Shown here: one piece after another, positions 16,348-25,222 of the stretch | Layout of the letters: every line of letters begins with the position of its first letter | Position numbering within the stretch: the stretch's first letter is position 1 | DNA from: Candidatus Manganitrophaceae bacterium | GTDB lineage: Bacteria; Nitrospirota; Nitrospiria; SBBL01; Manganitrophaceae | Assembly (NCBI GenBank): GCA_016200325.1 | Contig: JACQEZ010000011.1 | Span: 558,001 to 622,000, forward strand | Reading direction: 5' to 3' | DNA length: 64,000 nt | Program-made: the position numbers and the translations under genes | The notes under the pieces: generated by a model | Databases searched by the model: none | Told to the model about the DNA's origin: nothing | The model's input: the letters and a program-made list of their open reading frames with translations, nothing else

Positions 16348-17532
16348 ATGAGAAAACAAATCGCAATGATGATCGCATTAACGGTCAGTCTATTCGGCAT
16401 CGGGCTCACTTTCTCCGGCGTAGAAGCGGCCGAAGGGCCACAGTTAGAGATTTATGGTTTTACTCAGTTGGATGCCATTTATGACTTCAAAAAGACCGAT
16501 CCTGATTGGGAGGCGACCCTCCGTCCCTCCAAGATCCCGGTCGAATGCGCGGGTCTCACTGCTGACCCAGGATGCGGTTTAAAGAACGGGAATACCCTCT
16601 TTAGTGTCCGGCAGTCGCGCTTCGGCGCCAAGGCCGACTTTCCGACGGATGCGGGACAGATACAGACAAAATTCGAATTCGACCTCTTCGGCGTCGGCGC
16701 GGATCAAGGTCAAACGACGATCCGCCTGCGCCACGCGTACGGAGAGTGGGGGCCCTTCCTGGCCGGCCAGACCAACAGCCTCTTCATGGACGGGGACGTC
16801 TTCCCCAACATCGTCGATTACTGGGGGCCGGGCGGCATGGTCTTCTTCCGCAATATCCAGTTCCGCTGGACGCCGCTGAAAACCGAGCAGCAGAAATTCG
16901 CGGTGGCCCTTGAGAACCCCGGGTCCGCACTCGACGTAGGGAACGCAGCCACGCCGGAAGGCTGGAAATCATGGAATCGCTATCCGGATGTGACCGCACA
17001 GTACCGCGTCGACCCGGCCTGGGGCCATGCGCAGCTGGCCGGCATCGGCCGTTGGCTCGGCTATCAGAATCCAACCATCCCGACCGGAAGAAATTCCGGA
17101 CACGTATTCGGCGGCGGGGCCAACCTGAGCGGAAGCCTCAAGACCATCGGCAAGGACAAGCTTCTGGCGCAGGTGGCCTACGGCAGAGGGATTGCCGCCT
17201 ACTTTAACGACTACTGCACCGATCTCGCCCCCAACGGGGCTCTGACAGAGGCCGAGGCCGTCCCCCTGCTGGGATGGCTTGTTTATTATGATCATTACTG
17301 GAGTGAGAGGTGGAGCAGCACCATCGGTTACAGCACACAACGCCAAAACAATACCGGCGGGCAGTCCGACAATGCCTTCAAGGATGGGGCCTACGCCTCG
17401 GGAAACCTGCTGTGGTACCCGACGAAGGAGGTCTTGATGGGGGTGGAGGTGCTTTGGGGCCAGCGCGAAAATAAGAATGGAGATAAGGGAGATGACACGC
17501 GCATGCAGTTCTCGGCAAAATACAACTTCTAA
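16348..17532 (+). CDS. DcaP-like outer-membrane porin
   Basis: A 394-residue exported porin. Signal peptide at 1-27 (core MIALTVSLFGIGLTFSG, cleavage near VEAAEG). The mature protein begins LEIYGFTQLDAIYDFKKTDP and has SVRQSRFGAKADFPT, FEFDLFG, LRHAYGEWGPFLAGQTNSLF and YWGPGGMVFFRN: the features of the DcaP-type trimeric porins, which take up dicarboxylates or other anions. It ends in aromatic KYNF, the expected signal for outer-membrane assembly. GGAGCGGGAC precedes the ATG. As the last intact gene of the repeat-bracketed block it could let aspartate and other anions into the periplasm. Family is firm; the substrate is inferred from context. Confidence 0.85.
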   Translation: MRKQIAMMIALTVSLFGIGLTFSGVEAAEGPQLEIYGFTQLDAIYDFKKTDPDWEATLRPSKIPVECAGLTADPGCGLKNGNTLFSVRQSRFGAKADFPTDAGQIQTKFEFDLFGVGADQGQTTIRLRHAYGEWGPFLAGQTNSLFMDGDVFPNIVDYWGPGGMVFFRNIQFRWTPLKTEQQKFAVALENPGSALDVGNAATPEGWKSWNRYPDVTAQYRVDPAWGHAQLAGIGRWLGYQNPTIPTGRNSGHVFGGGANLSGSLKTIGKDKLLAQVAYGRGIAAYFNDYCTDLAPNGALTEAEAVPLLGWLVYYDHYWSERWSSTIGYSTQRQNNTGGQSDNAFKDGAYASGNLLWYPTKEVLMGVEVLWGQRENKNGDKGDDTRMQFSAKYNF

Positions 17533-17543
17533 TGTAGGCTCAA

Positions 17544-17590
17544 GGGGCTGTTCCAAGCAACTTCCCGGTCGGTTGCCCAGCTCTTTTTTT
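17544..17590 (+). terminator. Probable intrinsic terminator after the porin gene
   Basis: A two-part stem (GCTG/CAGC outside, GCAAC/GTTGC inside) runs into seven T residues. As at 5912, the T run is where the long direct repeat begins. Confidence 0.45.
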
Positions 17591-17947
17591 CGCTTCGGTT
17601 AGGTTTTCTGTTTGCCCGACTTCGATTGAGAGTAATGGAGATGACTCACTTCTATTAGCTAACACAAACAGGGTCTGAGGGTTCTTGTTTATACTCATTC
17701 GAATGGGTGTATTGTGTTCTTTCTCTGTCTTTAAATAGAATGACCATCAGGCACGGATGACCCTCAACCGTTCGCCTCCGATCCAACCGCTCCTGATATC
17801 CAGAATATCCAACGTTCCTCCGTTTCCGTATTTCCACGTTTACCTCTTTACACCTTTTTAAACCATGAGCCTCCCTCGGCGATGAATGCGCCGAGGCAAA
17901 AGCGAATCTTGATTCAGCAGCAACGGGACCACCTTTATGCTCCGCCT
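17581..17947. repeat. Long direct repeat, copy 2
   Basis: Second copy of the ~366 bp sequence at 5933-6299, displaced by 11648 bp at its left end. It ends a few bases after the frame reading RDHLYAPP; the remainder of the decarboxylase tail present after copy 1 is absent here. The hairpin CCTCGGCG/CGCCGAGG is conserved (17875-17897). The next 110 bp lead to the GH15 gene and hold only its ribosome site. Confidence 0.9.
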
Positions 17948-18059
17948 GTTTACTGCGTGCATCAATACAAAGCAGACCGGCGCCTATGGCCATTCTCGGT
18001 CCAACGCGACAGAGCGCCTTCGAGATCGATCACAGCAGAGATGAGTTGGAGGAGAGAGT

Positions 18060-19838
18060 ATGCCATCACGGATTGAAGATTACGGCTTTATCGGAGACAG
18101 GTACGGCTCGGCGTTGGTGTCGCGCGAGGGATCGATCGATTGGCTCTGTGTCCCACGATTTGATTCGGACGCCTGCATGGCGGCGCTGCTCGGCCGAGAT
18201 GAGCATGGCTGTTGGCTCATTCATCCGGGCGTCGACGTGCGCCGCAACGCGCGTCGTTATCGGCCGGGGACGCTGATCCTGGAGACCGACTTCGAGTGCG
18301 ACGGCGGCGCGGTTCGGATGATCGATTTTATGCCGATCGGTCTCTATGCCCAGTCGGTGATCCGGATTATCGAAGGGCTTGAAGGAAGCGTCCCGGTTTT
18401 TTCGTGGCTTGGCGCGCGCTTCGGGTATGGCCGGAACAAACCCTGGATCGAAAAAACCGAAGACGGGATTCGGCTCACGGTCGCCCCCGACTCGCTGATT
18501 CTCAGAACCCCGGCCGCCGTTGAATGCACCGAGCACAATGTGCGCGGCCAGTTCACGGTGAAAAAGGGAGAGCGCGTCCCGTTTGTGCTGTCGTGGCAGG
18601 CGGCGCATCTTCCGCCCCCCGACCCGCTCGACCCGATCTCGGCCCTCTCCGAAACGGAGCGATGGTGGAAGGAGTGGTCGGGGCGATCCCGGTATCGAGG
18701 TCCATACAAAGAGGTCGTCGACCGCTCGCTCATCGTTCTCAAGGCGATGAGCTATGCCCCGACCGGGGGGATCATCGCCGCCCCGACGACCAGTCTTCCC
18801 GAAGAGGTCGGCGGCGTTCGCAACTGGGACTATCGTTTCTGTTGGCTGCGTGACGCGACCCTCACCCTCCGGGCGCTCATGGCCGGCGGCTATGTCGACG
18901 AGGCGACCGACTGGCGCAACTGGCTGTTGCGAGCGGTCGCGGGGGCGCCCGAAGAAATGCAGATCATGTATGGGGTGTTGGGAGAGCGCCGATTGACGGA
19001 GTTCGAGGCGCTGTGGCTCCCCGGCTATGAAGAGTCGCGTCCGGTTCGGATCGGCAACGCCGCAAGCGATCAGTTCCAGCTCGACGTCTATGGCGAGGTG
19101 ATCGAAGCGATGTATGAGGCGCGCCGCATGGGGATGTCGGAGGGGGCCGGGCGCGGGCAGTTGCGTGCTTTAATGGAGTTCCTCTCCACCGCGTGGCAGC
19201 GACCCGACGACGGCATCTGGGAGGTCCGCGGCGGACGACAACACTTTGTCTACTCCAAATTAATGGCCTGGGTGGCGATCGATCGGCTTGTGCGTTATAT
19301 CGAAGAGTTCCTCAAACCGGAGGATGAGCTTCACGCAATGCTGTCGTCGATCCGCGCCCTGCGAGATCGGATTCGTCGGGATATTCTCGAGCATGGTTTC
19401 AATCCGAAGCTCAATGCATTTACACAGGCCTACAACAGCGAAGCGCTCGATGCGACGGCACTCCTCATTCCAGAGATCGGTTTTTTACCGGGCAGCGATC
19501 CCCGCGTGCAAGGGACAATCCAGGCGATCGAAAAAAACCTTCTGCGAGACGGCTTCGTCCTCCGCTACAACACGGAGCATACGAACGACGGTCTTCCCGG
19601 CACCGAAGGGGCGTTTCTGGCATGCAGCTTCTGGCTCGTCGACGCCTATGCTTACTCAAACCGACGGAGTGAGGCGGAGGGGCTGTTCAACCGATTGCTA
19701 TCGCTGCGCAACGACCTCGGTCTCTTGTCCGAGGAGTACGAGCCGAGAACGGGTCGTCTGATTGGAAACTTCCCGCAGGCGTTCTCGCACCTGGCGCTGA
19801 TCCAATCGGCGCGCGTTCTCGGCACTGAAAACAGATAA
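18060..19838 (+). CDS. Glycoside hydrolase family 15 (glucoamylase or trehalase type)
   Basis: A 592-residue cytosolic enzyme. The start begins MPSRIEDYGFIGDRYGSALVS, the standard N-terminus of bacterial GH15 proteins, with GGAGGAGAG 4 bp upstream. The beta-sandwich domain (about 1-230) is followed by the (alpha/alpha)6 barrel with GGVRNWDYRFCWLRDATLT and, near the end, EHTNDGLPGTEGAFLACSFW, which carries one of the two catalytic glutamates in this family. It releases glucose from the ends of alpha-glucans or splits trehalose; the motifs do not decide which. It opens a region of alpha-glucan genes (20320, 27421, 28984). No signal peptide was seen. Confidence 0.92.
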   Translation: MPSRIEDYGFIGDRYGSALVSREGSIDWLCVPRFDSDACMAALLGRDEHGCWLIHPGVDVRRNARRYRPGTLILETDFECDGGAVRMIDFMPIGLYAQSVIRIIEGLEGSVPVFSWLGARFGYGRNKPWIEKTEDGIRLTVAPDSLILRTPAAVECTEHNVRGQFTVKKGERVPFVLSWQAAHLPPPDPLDPISALSETERWWKEWSGRSRYRGPYKEVVDRSLIVLKAMSYAPTGGIIAAPTTSLPEEVGGVRNWDYRFCWLRDATLTLRALMAGGYVDEATDWRNWLLRAVAGAPEEMQIMYGVLGERRLTEFEALWLPGYEESRPVRIGNAASDQFQLDVYGEVIEAMYEARRMGMSEGAGRGQLRALMEFLSTAWQRPDDGIWEVRGGRQHFVYSKLMAWVAIDRLVRYIEEFLKPEDELHAMLSSIRALRDRIRRDILEHGFNPKLNAFTQAYNSEALDATALLIPEIGFLPGSDPRVQGTIQAIEKNLLRDGFVLRYNTEHTNDGLPGTEGAFLACSFWLVDAYAYSNRRSEAEGLFNRLLSLRNDLGLLSEEYEPRTGRLIGNFPQAFSHLALIQSARVLGTENR

Positions 19839-19945
19839 CGAATGGGAACCGATCATTGGGAGCGGTCAAGGGGAGCGGTCAAGAACGAGAGCAGATCGGC
19901 GTGATGAAACGGAGTTGGACGGTAACAGAAAGGAAGGAGGAATTC

Positions 19946-20323
19946 ATGAATGCGGAAGAGTTGGAGAAATGGATGGAGCGGGTGCCGAAGGGAAAAAAGA
20001 AAATGCCGGCGCTGAAGGGGGTTCGGGGACGGGTGAAGTTCGAGGCGGAAGGGGGCGGGGCCTACCTCCTTCAGGTCGACGACGGCGAAGTGGAATTGAG
20101 GGGCGGCGGAGACAGTGCGGAGGCGGTCGTGATCTGCGAATCCAAGGCGGAGATCGCCCGGCTGCTGCGCGGCGAAGCGCACCCCGTCGTGGAGGCGCTG
20201 CAGGGGCGGGCCGCCGCGGGGCAAGGCGACCGGGAGCTGGCATTGAGGGTCGTCCTCGAGCTTCGGGGGGGCTCTCCCTTTATCGAAGGGAAAGAGGCGC
20301 GAAAGAAGGAGGGAGCGAAATGA
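19946..20323 (+). CDS. Small SCP2-like (sterol-carrier fold) protein
   Basis: A 125-residue protein; the ATG at 19946 has AAGGAGG 5 bp upstream. After a charged N-terminus, residues ~35-110 have the pattern of an SCP2 domain: a buried strand AYLLQVDDGEVELRGG, then SAEAVVICESKAEIARLLRG and a hydrophobic end strand ALRVVLELRGG. Such domains bind hydrophobic ligands. The tail is Lys/Glu-rich. Its stop overlaps the start of the debranching enzyme by 4 bp (ATGA), so the two are translationally coupled. The functional link between a lipid-binding fold and a glucan enzyme is unclear. The family call is tentative. Confidence 0.6.
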   Translation: MNAEELEKWMERVPKGKKKMPALKGVRGRVKFEAEGGGAYLLQVDDGEVELRGGGDSAEAVVICESKAEIARLLRGEAHPVVEALQGRAAAGQGDRELALRVVLELRGGSPFIEGKEARKKEGAK

Positions 20324-22362
20324 GTCAGACAATCAGCATTCTCGATGGGAACACCTTTGCCGTCAGCGATATTCGCGGCGACATGGAGGCGACGCCGGCC
20401 GATACCTATGGGCTGTTTCTCAACGATACCCGGTTCCTTTCCCGCTGGGTTCTCACGGTGGACGGACGCCGGCCGAATGTCCTTTCGACCGACACCCTCC
20501 ACTATTTCCGGGCGCAGTTCTACACCACCCTGTCGACCGGGACGATCTACGTCGACTCGGACATGTCGCTTGTGCGGCGGCGCGCGGTCGGAGACGGATT
20601 CATGGAGGAAATTATCATCGTCAATCACGGAAAAGAGCCGAAGAGGCTGCAGGTACGCATCGAGGCCGGCTCAGACTTCGCCGATCTCTTCGAGGTCAAA
20701 GATAAGCTGGCGAAGAAGGGGGAGTTCTATCACCGGCTGGACGCCGACAAGTTGGTGCTGGGATACCGGCGCGACCGCTTCGTCCGGGAGACCTGGATTC
20801 AAAGCAGCGCCCCCGCCACGCGGGAGGAAGGCGCGCTCAACTTCATCGCCGAAGTGCCCGCGCACGGCATGTGGACGACGACGATCGAGGTCGTGGCGGT
20901 GATCAACCCGGGGCGCCAGGTGAAGCCGCGGGTCAAGTACACTCCCAAAGACATCGAGCCGCGGCCCGAGCTCGGCGAGGGTCTGGAAGAGTGGATGGCG
21001 TCGGCGCCGCGCCTCAACGCTTCCTGGGAGCCGCTCAGCCGCATCTATGAGAGAAGCCTGCTCGATCTGGCGGCGCTCCGGTTCAGCTCTCCCGTCATTC
21101 CCGAGCCGGTTCCGGCGGCCGGCCTTCCCTGGTTCATGTCGCTTTTCGGACGGGACAGCCTAATCGTCAGCTTCCAGGCGCTCCCCTTCACCCCCGAGCT
21201 TGCCGCGGCGACCCTTCGTCTCCTGGCGCTTTTTCACGGCCGCGTCAACGATCCGTTTCGGGATGAAGAGCCGGGAAAAATATTGCACGAGCTGCGCCTC
21301 GGCGAGAAGACCGCCTTCGAGGAGCGCCCCCACTCGCCCTATTTCGGCTCTGCCGACGCGACGCCGCTCTTTCTCATTTTGCTGGAGGAGTACGAACGGT
21401 GGTCGGGAGACCGGAAACTGGTCGCCGCGCTGGAGCGTGAAGCACGCGGGGCGATCGAGTGGATCGATCGCTTTGGCGATCGCGATGGCGACGGCTATGT
21501 CGAATATGAGCGGCGCAACAAGGAGACCGGCCTGGAAAACCAATGCTGGAAAGATTCGTGGGATTCGATCGCGTTCGCCGACGGGACCCTGGCCCCCCTC
21601 CCCCGCGCCACCTGCGAGATCCAGGGCTATGTCTATGACGCCAAAATGCGAACCGCGCGCCTGGCCAGAGAGGTCTGGGGCGATCCCGCCTGGGCCGATC
21701 GCCTCGAACAGGATGCGAAGGCGTTGAAGGAGCGGTTCAACCGGGACTTCTGGATCCCCGAGCGGGGCTTCTTCGCCTTGGCGCTCGATGGACAAAAGAG
21801 GAAGGTCGACTCGCTCACATCGAACATCGGACATCTCCTCTGGAGCGGGATCGCCGACCAAGACAAAGCCGATCAGTGCGTCCGCCACCTGATGGGGGAT
21901 GCGCTCTTCTCCGGTTGGGGGGTGCGGACGATGGCGCGGGGGGAGGGCTCCTTCAATCCGATCGGATACCACGTCGGCACCGTCTGGCCCCACGACAATT
22001 CAATCATCGCCTGGGGACTGCGACGCTACGGCTACAAGGCCGAAGCGGCGCGCCTATCGCTCGGGATCTTGGAAGCGGCGGTTTATTTTCACCATCGCCT
22101 CCCCGAAGCCTTCGCCGGTTATCCGCGCGAGATGACGCAATTTCCGGTGGAGTATCCGACCGCCTGCAGTCCGCAGGCCTGGGCCACCGGCGCGCCGCTC
22201 CTCCTCATCCGTACCCTTCTGGGGCTTGAATCGGACGGGCAGCACCTAATCGTCGATCCGGCGATTCCGCCTCCGATCGACCGGCTGGAGCTTCTGGATG
22301 TGCCGGGCCGGTGGGGTCGGATGGATGCCTTTGGTCGGGCGCGGCTGGCTGCAGCCGCCTAA
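20320..22362 (+). CDS. Glycogen-debranching-type amylo-alpha-1,6-glucosidase
   Basis: A 680-residue protein. The N-terminal domain starts ISILDGNTFAVSDIRGDM and GLFLNDTRFLSRW, typical of the GDE N-terminal bis domain. The catalytic (alpha/alpha)6 part has GLPWFMSLFGRDSLIVSFQ, LGEKTAFEERPHSPYFGS, GLENQCWKDSWDSI and NPIGYHVGTVWPHDNSIIAW, which match the amylo-alpha-1,6-glucosidase family. Only the glucosidase half of eukaryotic debranching enzyme is present. It starts at the ATGA overlap with the SCP2-like gene, after GAAGGAGGGAG. It probably trims branches from glycogen or related glucans, or acts on another glycan. Cytosolic. Confidence 0.9.
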   Translation: MSQTISILDGNTFAVSDIRGDMEATPADTYGLFLNDTRFLSRWVLTVDGRRPNVLSTDTLHYFRAQFYTTLSTGTIYVDSDMSLVRRRAVGDGFMEEIIIVNHGKEPKRLQVRIEAGSDFADLFEVKDKLAKKGEFYHRLDADKLVLGYRRDRFVRETWIQSSAPATREEGALNFIAEVPAHGMWTTTIEVVAVINPGRQVKPRVKYTPKDIEPRPELGEGLEEWMASAPRLNASWEPLSRIYERSLLDLAALRFSSPVIPEPVPAAGLPWFMSLFGRDSLIVSFQALPFTPELAAATLRLLALFHGRVNDPFRDEEPGKILHELRLGEKTAFEERPHSPYFGSADATPLFLILLEEYERWSGDRKLVAALEREARGAIEWIDRFGDRDGDGYVEYERRNKETGLENQCWKDSWDSIAFADGTLAPLPRATCEIQGYVYDAKMRTARLAREVWGDPAWADRLEQDAKALKERFNRDFWIPERGFFALALDGQKRKVDSLTSNIGHLLWSGIADQDKADQCVRHLMGDALFSGWGVRTMARGEGSFNPIGYHVGTVWPHDNSIIAWGLRRYGYKAEAARLSLGILEAAVYFHHRLPEAFAGYPREMTQFPVEYPTACSPQAWATGAPLLLIRTLLGLESDGQHLIVDPAIPPPIDRLELLDVPGRWGRMDAFGRARLAAAA

Positions 22363-22418
22363 TCACCCAGATCGTGCGCGGTGAATGCAATTGGAAGGGA
22401 ATGTAAAAGGAACGGATC

Positions 22419-22814
22419 ATGAGGTCATTGATGTGGATGGGACCGTTATTTTTGATCGGTATGCTGATCGGATGCGCCGCCCATCCAACAGACATTATTC
22501 AAGATGAGGGTTTTCTCTCCGCCGGCGGTTTCAGGGTCATTCGTGCCGATGATTCTGAGAAACGACGGAATCTCGCGACCCTTCCCGCACACCGGCTGGT
22601 CACCGAGACCAAAGGGGGTGCTGTCTATTATGTTTATGCCGATTCGACCGTCTGCGGGTGTATCTACTTTGGGGATGAGGAGACCTATCAGGAATACCGA
22701 CGCCTTGCCCTTAACAGACACCTGACCCATCGGGAAGCGATGAAGGCCAAACCGGATCAGCGGATTGCGCTCGATTGGGCGGTGTGGGGAAATCCCGGTT
22801 GGTGGCTGGGATAA
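22419..22814 (+). CDS. Conserved hypothetical lipoprotein
   Basis: A 131-residue protein with a lipoprotein signal: hydrophobic MWMGPLFLIGMLIGCAAH with the lipobox LIGC, cysteine at position 19. The mature part contains VYYVYADSTVCGCIYFGDEE, with a C-x-C pair, and a charged helical segment ending NPGWWLG. Such short lipoproteins with a YADxxVCxCxYxGD segment are familiar as conserved hypotheticals, but no function is known to me. It is 9 bp upstream of another small exported gene and may be co-transcribed. A ribosome site (AAAGGAA) is present. Confidence 0.7.
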   Translation: MRSLMWMGPLFLIGMLIGCAAHPTDIIQDEGFLSAGGFRVIRADDSEKRRNLATLPAHRLVTETKGGAVYYVYADSTVCGCIYFGDEETYQEYRRLALNRHLTHREAMKAKPDQRIALDWAVWGNPGWWLG

Positions 22815-22823
22815 GGAGGCACC

Positions 22824-23294
22824 ATGCAAAGGGAAAATCATCTTCAAGATAATCGCGGGTCCCAATTCAGGATGAGAGGCGGAATGGTCGTTGCGCTCCT
22901 TCTGGCGATCTTGTCCCTCCCGATCGAATCGTGCAGCACCCTCGATGCGCACTCGATTCAATACGCCGGGGCGTCCCGCTTTCCAGCGAGCAATCCGGCC
23001 AGGGTAAAAATCTTGCGCGGGGAGCCGACAGATCGGAGTCAGAGGCTCGGCGAGATTGTTGTCGACGCGTCGGTCGATCCTGCGCCGTCTGTGTCGAAGG
23101 TGGAGGAGAGATTGCGTATGGAGGCAGGGAAGTTGGGGGCGGATGCGGTGGTGGTTGTGTATGACAGCATTCAGGCGATCGGTGTTTATCTCCTCGGCCC
23201 TTGGTGGAATGGAACCGTGCCTCTCAAAGGAGAACGACAGCTGATTGGGGTGGCGATTAAATATCTGAATCCGGCAATCAACGGACCCGGTTGA
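22824..23294 (+). CDS. Small exported or lipoprotein-like hypothetical
   Basis: A 156-residue protein; an internal Met at residue 17 or 21 could be the real start, giving a normal signal peptide (MVVALLLAILSLPIESCSTL). A cysteine after IES is a poor lipobox, so lipidation is uncertain. The mature part has VKILRGEPTDRSQRLGEIVVDA and RMEAGKLGADAVVVVYDS, a pattern shared with small envelope proteins that pack a beta sheet against a helix. No named family was recognised with confidence. AAGGAGG lies upstream of the first ATG. Confidence 0.6.
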   Translation: MQRENHLQDNRGSQFRMRGGMVVALLLAILSLPIESCSTLDAHSIQYAGASRFPASNPARVKILRGEPTDRSQRLGEIVVDASVDPAPSVSKVEERLRMEAGKLGADAVVVVYDSIQAIGVYLLGPWWNGTVPLKGERQLIGVAIKYLNPAINGPG

Positions 23295-23473
23295 TACACG
23301 TCTCGCGTCATCAGCATCCGTCCTTATCCCCTGTAAGTGCCTTGCATTCAGCGTCGGGAAAGGGGATGGAGAAAATAAGGCTGCAACACAGAAAAAGCAT
23401 GTCCAGACGATAGAAGAAATTTCATTGAGCGGGAGATCCGGCTTTACAATTATCCATTTTATAAGAGGAGACG

Positions 23474-24241
23474 ATGAAAACCATCAGAAGAACAAAGATC
23501 ATCGGGGTTGTCCTCATTGGGCTGACACTCGGACGGGGTGGGGCTTCCCTGAGCGCCGATCAGGGGGGACGCGCTTCCCCGCTGAAAATCACGGAATCAT
23601 CCGAGCAAAATGTCATTCATGAGGCCACTCACTTAGTAGGAGGAGAGACAATGAAGTCGATCGACAGAGCAGAAATCGTTTCAATGGCCCTGATTGGGCT
23701 GTTATTCGGTCTGGGAGATGTTTCCCTTGCCGCCGATCAGGGGACGGCCGCCGGTCCGGGAAATGTGGTAAGCGTCGAGAAAACCAGAGTGACGGCCCAG
23801 GTTAAGGCAATCGACAAGGCCAACCGATTGGTGACGCTTCAAACCCCCGACGGTGAGACCAGAACCATCGAGGTCCCAGAAGAGGCCAGAAACTTCGACC
23901 AGATCAAGGTCGGAGACAAGGTGACAATCGATTACCTTCAGACCGTCGCGGTGGCGATTAGAAAAGCCGGAGAACCAAAGCCGCCGTCCGACAGGGCGAC
24001 GGTCGAGGTAGCGCCCAAAGGCGAAAAACCATCCGGGAGGATTGTGAAAACCCACGAGATGACGGCCAATGTTGAAGCCGTCGATCCGGCCAAGCACACC
24101 GTGACACTGAAGGGCCCTGAGGGAAACTCGCAGACCTTTTCAGTCGATCCGCAGGTGAAGCTGGAGAAAATCAATGTCGGCGATAAAGTCGATGTTCAGT
24201 ACACCGAGGCACTCGCACTCAAGGTAACGAGCCCTTCCTAA
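23474..24241 (+). CDS. Exported two-repeat beta protein with a duplicated leader
   Basis: The open frame is 255 residues from ATG 23474, with a second ATG at 23651 (196 residues). Both starts have good ribosome sites (AAGAGGAGACG; TAGGAGGAGAG) and both begin a signal peptide: MKTIRRTKIIGVVLIGLTLG and MKSIDRAEIVSMALIGLLFG, each followed by SLSADQGG or SLAADQGT. The second is likely the working start. The mature part has two copies of a ~60-residue unit: AQVKAIDKANRLVTLQTPDG ... GDKVTIDYLQ and ANVEAVDPAKHTVTLKGPEG ... GDKVDVQYTE, each a small beta-barrel-like repeat seen in periplasmic proteins of unknown role. Confidence 0.7.
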   Translation: MKTIRRTKIIGVVLIGLTLGRGGASLSADQGGRASPLKITESSEQNVIHEATHLVGGETMKSIDRAEIVSMALIGLLFGLGDVSLAADQGTAAGPGNVVSVEKTRVTAQVKAIDKANRLVTLQTPDGETRTIEVPEEARNFDQIKVGDKVTIDYLQTVAVAIRKAGEPKPPSDRATVEVAPKGEKPSGRIVKTHEMTANVEAVDPAKHTVTLKGPEGNSQTFSVDPQVKLEKINVGDKVDVQYTEALALKVTSPS

Positions 24242-24663
24242 TTGCCATGCCGGGCGTCGGGGAGCGCGTGCGCTTCAGCCTTCTTCGACGTACCGGTACA
24301 GTTAGGCTGAATTGTTCCGGATAAGGAAAGAGGGGGCTTTTCTACAATACCGTATAGGAATGTTAGCCCGAATCTTCGTCGCGGTGGGAGCGCCTGTAGC
24401 GGACGGCGATCACTCACGACGGCGGAGGGTCTGACAAGAAAGGAAGAGCGCCTGAATGCCACGGGAGCCAGCCGTTGTGAGCCGCTCCGATAAATCCGGA
24501 CAAAGGCACACTATGTTGTTCCGAATTGGCCGATCCCGCAGGCTCAATAAGTTCGAACCGGGTTTCCGTGGGCGGCCGGTGACGGTCGGCCCAGAACGAC
24601 CGAACGGCCTGGCACGGTGACTGGTTTAACGCGGCGGGTAGAAGAAGATAGAAGGAGGCTTCG
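24242..24663. other. Gene-free interval
   Basis: About 420 bp without a recognisable gene, RNA or terminator. Short frames occur but none has a ribosome site or familiar motif. The last bases hold the GAAGGAGG ribosome site of the gene at 24664. Confidence 0.5.
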
Positions 24664-25197
24664 ATGAAAGGAATCGCAGGACTGACGGCGGCAATCTTGT
24701 TGGGAGGGGTATTCGGCCTCTCCGTTGTTGCTGCGGAGGAAAAGGTCGTGCAGGCGACCTCCCCGTGGCAGGCCCGGGGATATGCATTCCCGGTGAGCGA
24801 TGACGAGGTCTATTTGGTCAGCGTTTTCACCGGGACGATGTTCGTCACCAATGATAGAGGGGCGCTAAACTCGCTGTCGATTGTCTGTCCGGGAACGATG
24901 AATGGAAATTTGAAGACAAATACAAAAAGCGGGCAAGGCCGCTGCATCCTCAGCGACGTGGATGGTGACCGGGTGTATGCCCACTTTACCTGCACCGGAG
25001 ATCCGCAGAGCTGCCGCGGGCCGTTTGAATTGAACGGAGGCACCGGGAAATTCATCGGCATCACCGGCCGGGGAGAAATGATCTCCCAAATGCAGGTCCA
25101 TCAGACAGGAACGGTGGCGGGATATGAAACATCCCAGCTTTTGAGCGAAGGGGTCGCGGTTTGGCCGAAGTTGACCTACAACATCCCGGCGAAGTGA
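24664..25197 (+). CDS. Exported hypothetical protein, possible dirigent/allene-oxide-cyclase-like barrel
   Basis: A 177-residue protein with a signal peptide (MKGIAGLTAAILLGGVFGLS, cleavage near VAAEE). The mature part is beta-rich with four cysteines (IVCPGTM, GRCILSD, FTCTGDPQSCRG) likely to form periplasmic disulfides. It also has GPFELNGGTGKFIGITGRGE, a pattern like the GGTGxFxGxxG motif of dirigent and allene-oxide-cyclase-type barrels. That resemblance is short and may be convergent. GAAGGAGG lies 6 bp upstream of the ATG. It heads a run of small exported genes. Function unknown. Confidence 0.65.
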   Translation: MKGIAGLTAAILLGGVFGLSVVAAEEKVVQATSPWQARGYAFPVSDDEVYLVSVFTGTMFVTNDRGALNSLSIVCPGTMNGNLKTNTKSGQGRCILSDVDGDRVYAHFTCTGDPQSCRGPFELNGGTGKFIGITGRGEMISQMQVHQTGTVAGYETSQLLSEGVAVWPKLTYNIPAK

Positions 25198-25222
25198 ATG
25201 AGCGCGGGGAAATGGAGGGACC

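Noticed and set aside
17882-18076. Short plus-strand frame across the end of repeat copy 2
   Set aside because: It joins the decarboxylase remnant to unrelated sequence and runs into the GH15 gene; not a likely protein.
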